From contig JABANP010000439.1 of assembly GCA_013115135.1 (NCBI GenBank), positions 1 through 44,572 on the forward strand: a stretch of 44,572 nt of DNA, in the 5' to 3' direction. The notes beneath the pieces were generated by a model. It was not told the origin of the DNA. It ran no database searches and saw only the letters and a program-made list of their open reading frames with translations. Shown here piece after piece: positions 19,391 to 30,607 of the stretch; the stretch's first letter is position 1, and each line of letters opens with the position of its first letter. The stretch is from Perkinsus olseni (taxonomy: Eukaryota > Perkinsozoa > Perkinsida > Perkinsidae). Both the position numbers and the translations under genes were made by a program.

Positions 19391-21193
19391 CTAAACCGAA
19401 TCGTTCGGGGACGATGATGGAATTGAACTATTTGTTTGCAACGAGCCTCCTCCTCCTTGGAAGGGCGACGGGCGATACCTCCGCTGGGCAACAGCCTCGA
19501 GGTCGGCCCAATCGAGGCAATGAGAGGCCACGGCCGTAGCGAGGATGTCTTCCAGTTTACCTGAACATCATGCCTACGAGTAAGCCACGATATCCGCAAC
19601 TCCGATAATCATCGGGCGAGGGCCTGTACACCCTCACTAGCGATAACACGCACAGGAGAACATGCCATCAGGTCGCCAAAAGCGAACAGCCTCAAAGCCG
19701 CCGGACGAAGACGGTGAACTTTTCCGTGGATGTCGCACGATGGCTTATAGCTTCACAGCGCTATCGTAGTCCTCTCAATTCCGTCCAACAGTTACGGACC
19801 GTAAAAAAGCGTCTGCCCACCTCTCAGCGAATTGTCATCCTCCGTGTTCAGAATAGCTCGCCGACGATGGGGGTTGTAACGAAGGGAATTTTGCTCCAAA
19901 CACCGGAGGAACTCGTGCGTATAATAGCGACTCTGAAAGGGCAGAACGTCCTCAACAGCCCTACGGAGGTCCGATCGTCACTCACTGGCCTTCCATGGGC
20001 TCCCACTGGAGGGGCTCGCGGACACAGGTGAGGGACCTTGTCGGCTGCCTTCGATAAATAATACATCGTACGCTTGATTTCCTGAAAGACGTCAGCTAGA
20101 GAAGAGTCAAGCAAGAACCGCGAAAATTGGAGACTGTAAACTCACACGCACACTGTCACGCCAGCTCGTACGAATGAATAGAATTGGACGACCCACAGGG
20201 GATGAAGAGACGATGTGTTCGACGAGTGGTATGCAAATGGCATACAGCGCAGCAGTGAGCTATTCCTTCAAAGTTCAGAACAACTGTTGCACGCACACAC
20301 ACAAGGTGCGACTATCACTCCGACCCTCTGCAGCCCAGGCTTAACAGATCGGGAGAAGGGCGACGACTATCGACCTACCTTCCGAGCGATATGCTTGCAC
20401 GTTTGGCTCCGAAGCGATCCGCTAAGCATGGTCTTGCATCCGAGCAAGTTTTTGTACCTACGCAGGGTGCCGGGATTGAACCCTGGACCTTCGGCTTACT
20501 CATTTCTTACCGGAAGTAGATCTCAATCATCTGTCCCGTAGTGAGACGATCGCTTCCAGCGGCCATCCGACGGAAATCCTTCGGGAAGGACACGAGCCGT
20601 TCGAGGAACTTCTTCACGTCGGCATCGGTGGGCTGCGTCAGTTGCAAAAAGTATCTGAGAAAATATAGTGCACCCCGACACGAAGAATCTTAGGTCGAAG
20701 CTGGCACGTTACGAAGTCTGCGTCGCAATAATACTGCGATCACTGACGGTAATCGACTACGGCTGATCGACGAGAGTCCTCTACTTGTCGGAATGTCACA
20801 CAAAAATTCCGAGAATAAGAAATTCTGCTTCCCGCACTAGGACAAAGGCAACTGGTTGTGTGATGAGCCATTGGAGCATCTTCCGCCCAAACGACACCTC
20901 TACCCCTGCATCATTTCAGATGGAAAAATGAGCGTTGAACTCGAAGCAACAGAATGAGTTTCTTACTCCCGATTCGCTTCCGCAAGATCTGGTATTCTCC
21001 TATTGGTATCCGAGAAGGCAACACTAGAGCCGACCATCGAATAGTCGAATATTTCCAAGTCAGGAATGACCGCCCGCTTGTCGGCCTCCTCGTCCCCCTC
21101 CTGTTGCAGCGGCTGTTGTGGCTGTTGCGGCTGCTGCTGTTGCTGCTCATCCGCCACGCTTCCTTGCGCAGGAGAATCTTTACCCGTTGCACC
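19391..21193 (-). CDS. Multi-exon protein with polyQ segment, function unknown
   Basis: Exons I can support: 21193-20967, 20905-20744, 20654-20511, about 20421-20374, 20095-20037, 19932-19821 and 19560-19391 (stop at 19391). The first contains a Gln/Pro run followed by an acidic stretch and DLEIFDYSMVGSS. The middle reads PTDADVKKFLERLVSFPKDF and DVFQEIKRTMYYLSKAADK; the end reads KLEDILATAVASHCLDWADL. Phases agree except around 20421-20374, where the donor is uncertain (AAG followed by GTAGGT, or four bases later). The protein looks soluble and helical. I do not recognise the family. The start codon was not located; it may lie in an exon near 21500. Confidence 0.65.
20422..20510 (-). other. 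tRNA-like intron, 89 nt (sense T-arm)
   Basis: GTAAGAAATGAGTAAGCC then CCAGGGTTCAATCCCGG near the donor, ending CATGCTTAG. The T-arm is well paired (CCAGG region with CCCGG) and runs in the gene's direction. Confidence 0.7.
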
Positions 21194-21579
21194 CTAGAAC
21201 AACCAGAAATGGGGCGCTATCGTCATCACCACGGCACGCTGCCCGTAGCCAGACCGCCCCTTGTCGAAGCTACACTATTGTTCTCATTTTAAAGATTGGT
21301 GGAGATTTCCCTCTGCGCAAGTACTGTGACCAAAGAGCAAACTCGGTTTGTAAGTCACCAATCGACGCCATCGCCTTCGATGGGCGAGTGTGACTACACC
21401 AACTAAATACCACTCGTCAACATTATGGGCGATGACGACTTTCGGGAGCGGATTCGGAGAGGATTTGCAGTATCACTCACGCCCTCCCTCGCTTACTCGG
21501 CTAGAACGCCTCCGCCTCCCAGACTGGTTCCTAGGAGTGTCTCGGTCTGAAGACGCCTCTGAAAAAACGGAGAGACATC

Positions 21580-22408
21580 CTATTCGTCAACGAGTAAAAA
21601 ATGCACGCGCGGGATCCAAGTCGGATCGATGCGGCCATCAGAACAATCTGCCCCACAGCCTCTCTCTCTACGCGACACTGTAGGGAAGAGTTGCTCCCTC
21701 ATCCATGACCGTATAGGAGTGGAGCGTACCAGTTTTCGCACTGGAGCTTGTCCCTTTCAGAGCCTCTGGCATTCGAGGATGCTGTCTGCCTCGAGCTCGA
21801 GCGTTCATAATAGAACAGCCTCCACCGAACCCTTCGCTAGCCCCCAGTAGCAAGTAGTGCTGGGATCTGAGACCCGACAACAGCAATGCCGCGCAGGTTC
21901 GATCCAAGGCACCGATATATTACCTGATTCGGTGCTCGAAGGTCTTCTTATCGTCACGGTCGTACGGCGTAGTGTCCAAAGCCCGAACCAGATCCGTCTG
22001 CTTATGGCCGAATACTCCAGAAAGTTCTAAAAGCTCTCGTTGTCGAGCCTCCGCCGCCTTCGACCAGACGCCATAGGCGTGGATGTATCTTTGGTTGAAG
22101 ACTGCAAGATACGAAAAGGTCGAACGAGCTTTCGCGTACTCCTCAGCCGCCGGTTCGAGAAGCTTCTTTCGTATGTCAATGCTTCTCCGTGACACTGCCG
22201 CCGCGACTTGCGGTAAGCCGGGCACTGCAGACATCTTCGAAAAAGGCATGTCACTTGGTATCGTCACGGTCTCTGTGAAGCCCTCAAAGAACCTAGCAGT
22301 CAAATCGATCACTAGGGCGCACGCGGATTCACCGAGCTTCTCCGCCAGACCGAAGCGATTAAGAATGAGATGGACTTCATTTGATGAGGTATACCTCGCT
22401 AGCTGTCG
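21580..22408 (-). CDS. Multi-exon helical protein, function unknown
   Basis: Exons 22408-21924, 21836-21730 and 21647-21580 join in phase and end with TAG at 21580. The long exon is open for over 160 codons and reads as an amphipathic helical protein (SIDIRKKLLEPAAEEYAKAR, VWSKAAEARQRELLELSG). An additional 5' exon with EKVIDTVDSSESSVYALR lies at about 22560-22480. Reading straight through from that exon meets one TAG at 22409-22411, so either an intron ends there or the gene is damaged. No known domain was recognised. Confidence 0.6.
21837..21923 (-). other. tRNA-like intron, 87 nt (antisense T-arm)
   Basis: GTAATATATCGG...GGGGGCTAG. On the plus strand it contains GCGCAGGTTCGATCCAAGGC, a B-box/T-arm opposite to the gene. 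Confidence 0.65.
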
Positions 22409-22559
22409 CTACAGGTGTTCTTGCTCTAGTTGGAGCAAAATAGCGAGAGAGGAACTCAGAGTGCGTATTTCACCAGCACGGAGGGCATAGACGCTCGACT
22501 CGCTCGAATCGACAGTGTCAATCACTTTTTCGGTGTAGCAAAACGACACCAAAGAAAAC

Positions 22560-22630
22560 GCTCCACGATGGGTTCGAACCACCGACCTTGTGGTTAACAG
22601 CCACACGCTCTGCCTACTGAGCTAGGTCTG
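22560..22630 (-). pseudogene. tRNA-Asn-like body lacking an acceptor stem
   Basis: On the minus strand: D-arm TAGCTCAGTAGGCAGAGC, a perfect five-pair anticodon stem TGTGG/CCACA around CTGTTAA (GTT anticodon), and T-arm GGTGG-TTCGAAC-CCATC. A- and B-boxes are canonical, yet the seven-base acceptor halves do not pair. It is a tRNA-Asn pseudogene or the head of a tRNA-derived SINE, and a plausible relative of the tRNA-like introns. Confidence 0.75.
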
Positions 22631-22644
22631 GGGGAAAAGACGCT

Positions 22645-22802
22645 GAAGGGAGGGGGGAAAAGAGGGGAAAGAAGAAAGAGGGAGGAAAAGGGAGAAAAGA
22701 AGGAAGGAAGGAAGGAAGGAAGGAAGGAAGGAAGGAAGGAAGGAAGGAAAGAAGAGAAGAAAAAGAAAAAAGAAGGAAGAGAGAGGAAGAAAGGGAAGAG
22801 AG
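22645..22802 (+). repeat. 158-nt homopurine tract with (GGAA)n microsatellite
   Basis: Every base from 22645 to 22802 is A or G on the plus strand; the centre is about a dozen GGAA repeats. Such tracts can adopt triplex (H-DNA) structure. Confidence 0.97.
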
Positions 22803-23185
22803 TGGCGTATCAAGTGTTCCAATCGCCTCTCTTGCCCGCTTTACTCTTGGCCTTGGTTGATGATGCGTTGCACGATGCGAAAGTAAACTCTCAATCGTGT
22901 CGAGATAGAGGAGGGAGTCAACTGTTCATCACATACACTCGATCCTCTCCTCCCTCACTCATCAAGCGTTTTGCCCACCATAGTGTTTATTCAACAAACA
23001 ATCTACGCGACGTAATAACAAATGCGTCGATCATTGGATCCATTGCATCATTCATCAATTTCATCATCCCTAAGGCGATAGAGCAGCAGCGCATAGAGCA
23101 TCAACACCATCAACGGTCATCGACCATCTGCCTTCTTCAGGCTGACAGAGCAGGGCTCGAAGTGAATAACACATGAAGACAAGCC

Positions 23186-23957
23186 TCACCTTCCCTCCAG
23201 TTGTTTCCTCCTCTGATAGTAGCGGTTATTACGGGCCTTCAGTTTCTCTCGCCTATCGGCCATATCCGCTTCTAGCTCACTTATGGGGTCCACATATGGG
23301 CACCAGATACGCCCCCCTCCCCTGCCTTTGCGGCCAATGATGTGATGGATTTGATTGTTGGGTCCCTTGTGTGCCTTACCACGGAACTGTCCACACACCG
23401 CGCAGATCTGTGGATCTCCCGGCTTGCGTCGCTCGCGTTGAAGTCCGAGACTCTTGAGTGTGGCCAGAGCTCGCTCTTGCCTTCCCTGCAATAGGTCGTC
23501 GAGCTTCTTCGTGTCGGAAACCTTTCCATCCGCATCAGTCCAGGCCGCCTTCTTAGCTAATCGGGCAGCCTTCTTGGCCCTCGTCTCCTCCTCTTTGAGC
23601 TCATCCCTTTCTCTCTTCTTTCGCGCCGCACTACTCTCCGGGAGCGGAGGAGGTTTGGCTTCACATGACGGGGGCAACCTGACTATATCCTCCACCCTCA
23701 CTTCTTTCTCCTCCGATAATCTTGTGGTCTTCCAGAAGGCATCATCGCTCGCATCGAGAGCGGCCCTCAGGTTGCTCGTCTCAGCCCGGGATACTTCGTC
23801 CAAGGACCCCGCCCTAAATGGCGCGGCTCGCTCATCTCCGCGGGCCTTCAAGTACTCCTTTACAGCCGTGAGAGTAACTGGCAGTAGCTCCAACGGGGGC
23901 TGGTTTTCGCCGAGCTCGCGCTCCTTATTCCGCACAGACTGTGCGGAATAAGGAGCT
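23186..23957 (-). CDS. Basic zinc-motif protein next to a transposase
   Basis: About 250 codons are open on the minus strand, with a splice-acceptor-like TATTTCAG just upstream (23957) and a GTGAGG donor at the 3' end, so this is an exon of a longer gene. The middle is charged and coiled-coil-like (KKRERDELKEEETRAKKAAR). Near the end is CAVCGQ...HHIIGRKGRGGGRIWCP, a possible Cys/His metal site, followed by a basic tail. A short Lys-rich C-terminal exon may lie near 22850. The neighbouring transposase gene on the same strand and the palindrome at its 5' end suggest it is the second ORF of the same element. No family recognised. Confidence 0.55.
23920..23956. repeat. Perfect 18-bp inverted repeat
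   Basis: GCTCCTTATTCCGCACAG-A-CTGTGCGGAATAAGGAGC, with a one-base centre, at the 5' end of the basic zinc-motif ORF. Confidence 0.95.
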
Positions 23958-24170
23958 GAAATATGAAATATTTCAAAGTGAAATATTTCAAGAAAGTTTC
24001 AGTGAAATATTTCAAATATTTCACCGGAAAAAATTTTCGTGAAATTTTCACTTTTTACGAAATTTTAGCGATTTTGGCCTATTTCGGCCGTTTTTGGCCA
24101 TTTCCCGTCAAGTTGCCGATACTCAACACAAACAGTGCAGTAGATTTCTCAGTACACCTCATTCACACAT
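23957..24170. repeat. AT-rich cluster of TGAAATATTTCA palindromes
   Basis: The 12-bp palindrome TGAAATATTTCA, or a version missing one base, occurs at least three times here and again at 24835-24862, immediately after the transposase stop codon. The repeats thus bracket the space between the two ORFs. Confidence 0.75.
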
Positions 24171-24289
24171 TGTAAACACGTGGACTCAACTTCCGAACGT
24201 CTAGGACGTTTCTTCGTCTTTGTCAGCAGCGCCTTCTTCCTCGAGGAGCCGGCTGGTGCTCCACCTGGGAGAGATTTTCGGTGACACAT
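24149..24289 (-). CDS. Small basic ORF, 46 aa
   Basis: ATG at 24289 to TGA at 24149. The peptide contains a strong basic patch (RKKALLTKTKKRPRR) and a CLQC motif near the end. It lies between the transposase and the zinc-motif ORF. It could be an exon of either or chance. Confidence 0.25.
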   Translation of the reverse strand: MCHRKSLPGGAPAGSSRKKALLTKTKKRPRRSEVESTCLQCVNEVY

Positions 24290-24409
24290 TTCTGAGGTGG
24301 ACTACCTCGGAAATGCGTCTCTGGAAATTTACTGAAAAGATTTGAAAATTTTTTAAAAGAAATTGAATTTTTTCAATTTTATTTAAAAAATGCTCCCTAG
24401 TACCGCACG

Positions 24410-24436
24410 GACGTTGCTGCATCAAGCAGCAACGTC
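24410..24436. repeat. Perfect 11-bp hairpin
   Basis: GACGTTGCTGC-ATCAA-GCAGCAACGTC, between the two ORFs of the putative element. Confidence 0.9.
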
Positions 24437-24855
24437 TTGTGCGTGTGTGGCAGATTTGGTCTATACTTGGTACCGGAGAACCCGGCCACCCCCAGCGACG
24501 ATGACGCTTATAGATCTAGGGGGGAACAACTACTGAGGAATACCAGACCGGAACTGCACCGCATCGGTGATAGCACAATTAGTGCAAAATGCACGTAGCA
24601 CCCATTATACGTGGCGCGCGCGCCCCGCCCCGCTGCTCTTGAAGAACAGCTCTTCTACCTACTGCACCAGCTGGGAACGCACTATCGGCCAGACTGGATA
24701 GTATCCAGTGGCTACCATCCACAAGCCTGAGAGCCCATATGAGTGGAAAGCTCTATGAAACCGGCTCAGAATCGCTTAAAATGGGTTTTGAAGAAAAATT
24801 TCAGAAAATTTCAGAAAAATTCTGAAAAATTCAGAAATATTTCACTTGAAATATT

Positions 24856-27743
24856 TCACGGTGCTGCGGGACTAATCTCAGCCACCCTGCGCACAGTGGC
24901 ACAGTACGCATTGTACTTCTTCATTAGCAGCTCGCTGGCATCTATGATGCGACGCTGGCCCAAACTAAGCCACAGCTTACTGAAGGCCGCCTTCATGACG
25001 TCGTTGTACTCGCAGGATGGCGCGACAAAAGCCGGGCTTCCGCTCATCATTCTGAGCCGAGTAACGGGTCTCTTGCGTTTCACCCTCACCGGGGACTGGC
25101 TGAGGACATCATCTCTGGCCGTATTCGGCTGAGCTTCAGCAGGCACGGAAGCCTCGACAGGCGCGGCAGGCACATACGCCTCGCCAAGGGCGGGAGCCTC
25201 AGCTGGTACTGTAGCCTCAGCAGCTCGGAGCAGCTCGGCGGATGTCGCCGATGCATGGGAGTTCTGCGTCTCTTCCAATTCGGCGACGTCGTCAAAATTC
25301 CCACCACCGAGTAGTACATTCAACTCCATATCATCTTCGGCCCCTTCTGACGAGGTCTGTTCCAATGATGCCAGTTCCTGTAGCTCTTCCTCAGTGATGT
25401 CATCAATATCACTCCGGGATTGATTCAGTAGGGGCCCAACTTCCGCATCGTAGTAATCCCAGCCGAATTCGGGTAGAGGCCCAGAGTCGCTACAAATCGT
25501 CCAATCTCCGAATCCCAGGGACACACCCAAAAGACGGAGAATCTCGTACTCGCGAGACGAGAAATTGCCGGTCCCCATCTCCTTACCTGCCATTGAGAGC
25601 TTCCTGCGGTTGTATGTTGTGACCCACCACCACAGCCTGGCCTGGTGGAGACGGCGACTCGAGCCCAATTTGCCGTAATACCAGCGACTCAAGCTGGAAT
25701 GCGAACTTTCACATCGCGAGCTCCCTCTGGTACTGAGAAATGTTCTCAGGAATGTCCCACTGTTGTTGTAATTGGTCAGAGCCTTGATAAGGTACGGGCC
25801 TGGATCGAAATCCGGCTCGTCACTGAGACAATTATTTCTAATATGTATAGTTTGTAGTCGGAGAGATTCTAGAAAACTTCCATTGATGAGCCTATAGGAC
25901 GGATCCGACGGGCACACCCCTCTGTCTTCCGCCTTCTCGCTGCCTTCCCCCAACAGATAGGACCGCGCCACCTGCCGTTCATCAATCTCCTGATGCAGGC
26001 GTACGACCTGAGACCAGGGTGATGTCAACGCAGCGAGAGAAACAAATTACTTGCATGATACGCCGCTCCAGTAGGAGCGGTGGTGGTATGCATCTCCTCA
26101 AGTATTTTTTTTCCTCTTTCGTCACCGCCGCGTGAGGATCCTTACCACACTTGCGCCTTGCATCCTTCAAGGCCGCTAGGTCACCCGGATGAGTGCTGAA
26201 GGTGGCTGCTGCCAAGTCCCTGATCGCCTTAGCCCGTCTTGGATGATCCCTCGGAAGGGCTTTCGATAGCCGCATTAAGAAATGACAGCTATCTAATTTG
26301 ACAATTTGGCCGCTTGTGGTAACAGTGTGAGTGAGACCGCCGTCTTCACGGGACCTTTCCACGCCTGGACAGCAGTTGCAATCCTTGTAGATATATTTTG
26401 GTTTTTGGTCGCATCTGGATATGACTTCCTCTAGGGCCCTTGCTGAGTGCTTGCTCGCAGTAGACGGCACCACCACGCAGTTCGCCACTGCTCCAGTCTC
26501 CGTACATATCATGAGAGTCTGGGCGCCCAGCTCGCCCCTTCTTCCCATATGCTGAATAATTTTGCGTTGATGGTCAATAGACAATGATAAAGTGGCCGTT
26601 ATAGCCCTGAGTTCTCGCTTCATTTCTCTGGCCCCATCTTCGGTTTCGAATATGAAGAAGCGTAGTAGACTGGCCGGAGATGGCTCGTAGAACTCGGGGT
26701 ACTCCGGGTAGGGCTTCACAGGCTTGTCCGAGGTGAAGGAGAGTAACGATCTCTGAGCAGACTCGTACCTCAGTTTGCAGTCGACGTAGTGTCTCCGCAT
26801 CTCTCCTTGAACGTACCTGGCCACTGCATGGCCTGTCCCTCCCTCCCGAAGTAGACGAAGTACTCGTCGATCAATCCCAGATGTTGACTTCGGTGTAGAC
26901 ACATACGGGCAGGCCAGTTGCTGCTCGGGCGGTAAACTCCGGATGTAAGCTGGGTTATTGCTCATGAAGAATCCCCCACAAGAGGAACATTTTATCTGCG
27001 CTGCCTGAGCACCATAGATCCACGGTATATCATGTATGATTTTCACCGCGCCCTTCTTATGGAAGGATAAGTCACGGCTCTTACACGTGATACAATACCC
27101 ATCCAGAGAGACATAAACATGTAGTGGTAAATGGCCTCGAGTACCAGGAACGGCCCTGGCCCACCCTATCCCCACTGCTCTCAGACTCGGGAGCGACAAA
27201 CCATACTTTCCGAGATCCCTGTCACAGCATAATAGGTCTGTCGTTGGACGTGTATGATCACTCCTTGGGATTCGCTCTCGCGAATCTCGACCAGAATTGG
27301 CAGGCTCTGTTTGGTTCGATCGAGTAGGGCTAAAAAATAACCCATTACGCGCCCCTTCTTCCAGAAAGTATACTACATCTCCAGGGCTTCCGCCGGCTTG
27401 CTAGGTACGGATGATTGGCTCTCAGCAGGTTTAGGAACCTGCTCCGGTCGGCGCAACGACTCAGAGACCTGCCCGGAAGAAGAGAGTGAAACCAGGTTGC
27501 CAAGCAACGCCTTACATTCGGCACCTCATGCCACCCACACGTGCAAACCCATTGGCCAAGGCTTTTCCCAAAGAACCTTGCTTTCGCTTTCTCGCCGTTG
27601 CATTTGACAATCTTCGCAATCTCCGCTTTGACAAGCTTATTCGACGGCATCCGCCCGCGGCCTTTGAACGGGTCATTTCCTTTCGCAAGAGCAAACAGTT
27701 GCTCCCTGTACGCAGAAAGGCCGGCGAAGTGGTGGGAAGGCAT
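24856..27743 (-). CDS. Transposase-like protein (DUF6729/KDZ-like), 909 aa, with two introns
   Basis: Exons 27743-27516, 27400-26051 and 26007-24856 join in phase 0 (introns of 115 and 43 nt) to give 909 aa. Exon 2 holds paired cysteines (CITC, CSSCGGFF), then a fold with the conserved-looking KYIYKDCNCCPG and KLDSCHFLMRLSKALPRDHP. Exon 3 has RGSSRCESSHSSLSRWYYG, similar in layout to the C-terminal catalytic part of transposase-derived proteins with D...D...E arrangement. The C-terminus is acidic, then carries several VPAEA-type repeats and a basic VKRKRP patch. Family placement is from memory of the motif order and needs a search. Presence of real introns and intact frames suggests either a young element or a domesticated gene. 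Confidence 0.7.
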
Positions 27744-28477
27744 GGCAAAAGAACCTCTCAGGATTAGAAAGGGTTAAGGCAACCAGACGTCGCAGCGCAG
27801 GGCGCGCGCGTAGCGCTAGCGGAGCTACGCTATTACATATTTCCTCTGCATGTAATCACTGAATAAATAGTGAGCAAAAGTTCGAGAGCGACCACCCTAA
27901 CCAGTGCACAACATCCACAAGTAATTCCATACAAATGTTACTCGTTGTGACTGATTCCACTGGTAAACGACCTCACCCAAACTCGCGACGTACGACACGG
28001 GCGAAGCATTACTAGCACGGATGATGCCCACTACTGCCGGTAGAAGCCAAACCTACGGCTCAGCTCGGATCCTTATTCCGCCATTTTGCCGCAGTTCTTC
28101 GTTCTGCAACTCCAACACGCCATTCCGGGGACTCTTGTCAGTCTCTTCAAACCCGCCTGAGTAGCAACGAATACGTACAACTCCGGAAGGACCAGCCTCC
28201 GTCGCGTGCCACGAAATTCCTACCTAGCCGTAGTGGAACAGCCACCGGTTGTCCAGTGTCCGCTGTGTGCCCTCTAACTGTCGTGGCATGCGCTGGCAGC
28301 TCCCCAAGAACCTTGTTCCCGAGGACCACACTCATACCTGCGCCATGAAAACGCTGATCATTAACATCCCTGCCCTCAATCACCAGACGTCCGCTCTACT
28401 CGTACGAGTAATCCTTGGAAGCTCTAGAGCCACAAGTACGATTGTTTATCATTCGTGGACAGGCCGACAGAGCCATC
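27744..28477. other. Upstream region of the transposase gene; no gene resolved
   Basis: Contains a GC-rich stretch with a short imperfect hairpin around GTAGCGCTAGCGGAGCTAC (about 27815) that could belong to the element's end. No inverted counterpart was found near 23.1 kb by eye. Confidence 0.3.
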
Positions 28478-29830
28478 TCAACCCTCCCCGCGAAGAACCA
28501 GTTTTTTTTCTAAATTTTTCCTTCTAATTTTTTCGATAAGAACTTTTAAATGCAATAGCACGAGCACACCCAAGCGAGCGACTCCCGCACTACCTCTCTC
28601 CGCTCGACTTTCACTATCGGTAGTCGAGCTCTCAGAGTCGCTCCTGCAGCTTGACGTCGAGGCTTCGATAGCAGATGCCAGGACTGACCGCACGAAATTC
28701 TCGCGCGCCACGAAATACAAAGCGATCAGCAAACTCCATCGATATTATATGTTTCCGAGAAGTGTGCTATCGAGGCATTCACCAGCTACTCATACCGCAA
28801 AGTTTGAAACATGAACCGCTTCGCTCCGCCGTCAGCAACTTTCTCACCTCCCCCGGGTTTCACTGGTTCCGCCGATATCGGGCATGTCCGGAACATGTCG
28901 GACACCACCTGCAACTGATTCGACTGAAAAAAGAAACCTAATCTCGCGGAGCGAAGCAAACCAAAACCCCCCACCACAACCACCGTCGTACAAGTACCGA
29001 AAGGTCGGGCGCCGATAATTCCCCCAACCAACCCACCTGCGCGATGAGCCTCGAGTCCGTCAGAATGCTCCTAGTCAGCGCAGCATCGCAATCATCAAAA
29101 GCCGACTCCAATACCGTGCCTGAAGATTATCTTAAGCCCTTTCCTAGCTGAAGTCTAGCTGTCTCCATCCAATGCTTTTCACTCTCTCTGTGTTTACCAG
29201 CGCTGTGCTGGACACCCGAACGGCTAGCGGAAGCGGACGTCCTCTTTCGCGAGATCACCAGAGTAATATTCCACGCAGGTTCGAATCCCACACCCTGCAC
29301 TCACCACCCTCGGAGTCCATCATAATTTCGTCTCCATCGTCATCAGCATGCTCCGACCTAAGGTTCGCTGCAATCAGCCTCTCAACAGCCCGGACTGTCC
29401 GAACTCACCCTTTCGCCAAAGAAACAAGATACTCCTTAAAGGCTGTTTTAGAAGGAAATTCCGATGCTGACCGGAGGCATTGAGAGTGCAGCGATGACGT
29501 GGTCATGTAAAACCCCACAACCTTGTGCATGCGTGCATCATACCAACTTTTCACCAAATCAACTCCAACCATGCTACAATTTCGTCGCTACTGAGCCTAC
29601 CAATATTGCCAACAAAAACGGCACTGCTTCGCTCCGCTAAGAATCGATGGAAACCCGAACTTCACACAAAACCCTCCACGAATCAAGAAACAGTTTTTCT
29701 ATCAAAATCATGCATCAGTTCAATTACTGTCTCCTCAACCGAGCTCTCCTGCTTCGCTCCAAGTCGAGCAAGTCTTTCCAAATTTTCTCATCGAATTCCG
29801 ATTTGCCGCGACTCAGCAACATCGGCCGCA
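28478..29830 (-). CDS. Multi-exon gene, partly resolved, function unknown
   Basis: Supported exons include about 29800-29690 (ENLERLARLGAKQESSVEE), 29465-29409 (FPSKTAFKEYLVSLAKG), 29357-29305 (EHADDDGDEIMMDSEG), 29119-29037 (TVLESAFDDCDAALTRSILT), 28908-28848 (VVSDMFRTCPISAEPVKP) and a Ser-rich stretch at about 28690-28610 (STSSCRSDSESSTTDSES). The 29465 to 29305 junction keeps phase. The full splice path, start and stop are not resolved, and the exons may belong to more than one gene. No known domain recognised. Confidence 0.45.
29190..29304 (-). other. tRNA-like intron (antisense T-arm near donor)
   Basis: GTGAGTGCAGGG starts the intron; the plus strand holds GCAGGTTCGAATCCCACACC, a B-box opposite to the gene. 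The acceptor is probably CCAGCACAG near 29193. Confidence 0.55.
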
Positions 29831-30160
29831 ACAGAGTGATCCACACGAAAAGATCCGACTGGGACAGACTCGGATCCTCGGCTCGAGCTGGGAAAGAAGC
29901 GCATGATGCGGTACCACATAATGAGGACTATTCCCGAGTATTAAAGGACAACGGACGCGCAGGACCATTGAATTCAGCGCCATCGCCTAGCAACCTCCTC
30001 ACGAAGAGCTGTTAGTGTCAGTTTAAAGTTAAACGCCATGGCAGCCGGCTCAGTTATACTTGATACCGATGTGCTAGCAGCCTTACGATGAGCTCTGTGC
30101 TTTGCTATTCATTCAGCCCGAACGCTGCCACACCAAGCAGAAGGAGCAGACCAGATCATC

Positions 30161-30607
30161 TCAAACAGCAGTGAACGAGTTATCTAACAATAAATGCGCG
30201 GAAGCGGGAAACGCTGAATTTGACTCCTGACCATCGTACAAGGCGACCACGATTGGAGTGATGTACCGCGGCCGCTCACGGTTCACCCTCGATGGGACTC
30301 GAGGGTCGAATACAGAGAAAAAGGGTATCCTATACATTAGTGAGCACGAGGAATGTCTCGAAAACAGCTCCAAACAGCTTGCCTTCTGTCTCGCAGTCGC
30401 CCCCCAAGTGCGCCGCCACCACTCCCCGTGCTCACCCTGTTGCCAAGAGTTGGGAATAATCTCGTCACCCATCGCGGTGGAGAGATCGATCTGGGTTGAA
30501 GAGGAGGAGATTATCGCAAGATAAGCTCTCAGAGCACCCAAGGAGTCTGAGACAAACAAGCCGATGACCTCCCGGGAGTTGTACACTGACAGAGGGTATT
30601 CGGGCAA
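30161..30607 (-). CDS. Open frame of 148 codons, unidentified
   Basis: One open frame with protein-like composition (SREVIGLFVSDSLGALRAYL, RPRYITPIVVALYDGQ). It may be one long exon or two exons read through a short intron. No family recognised; neighbours do not clarify it. Confidence 0.35.
   Translation of the reverse strand: MPEYPLSVYNSREVIGLFVSDSLGALRAYLAIISSSSTQIDLSTAMGDEIIPNSWQQGEHGEWWRRTWGATARQKASCLELFSRHSSCSLMYRIPFFSVFDPRVPSRVNRERPRYITPIVVALYDGQESNSAFPASAHLLLDNSFTAV

Noticed and set aside
22802..23176. 124-codon plus-strand ORF after the purine tract
   Set aside because: Low-complexity, no domain, and overlaps a plausible minus-strand 3' exon.
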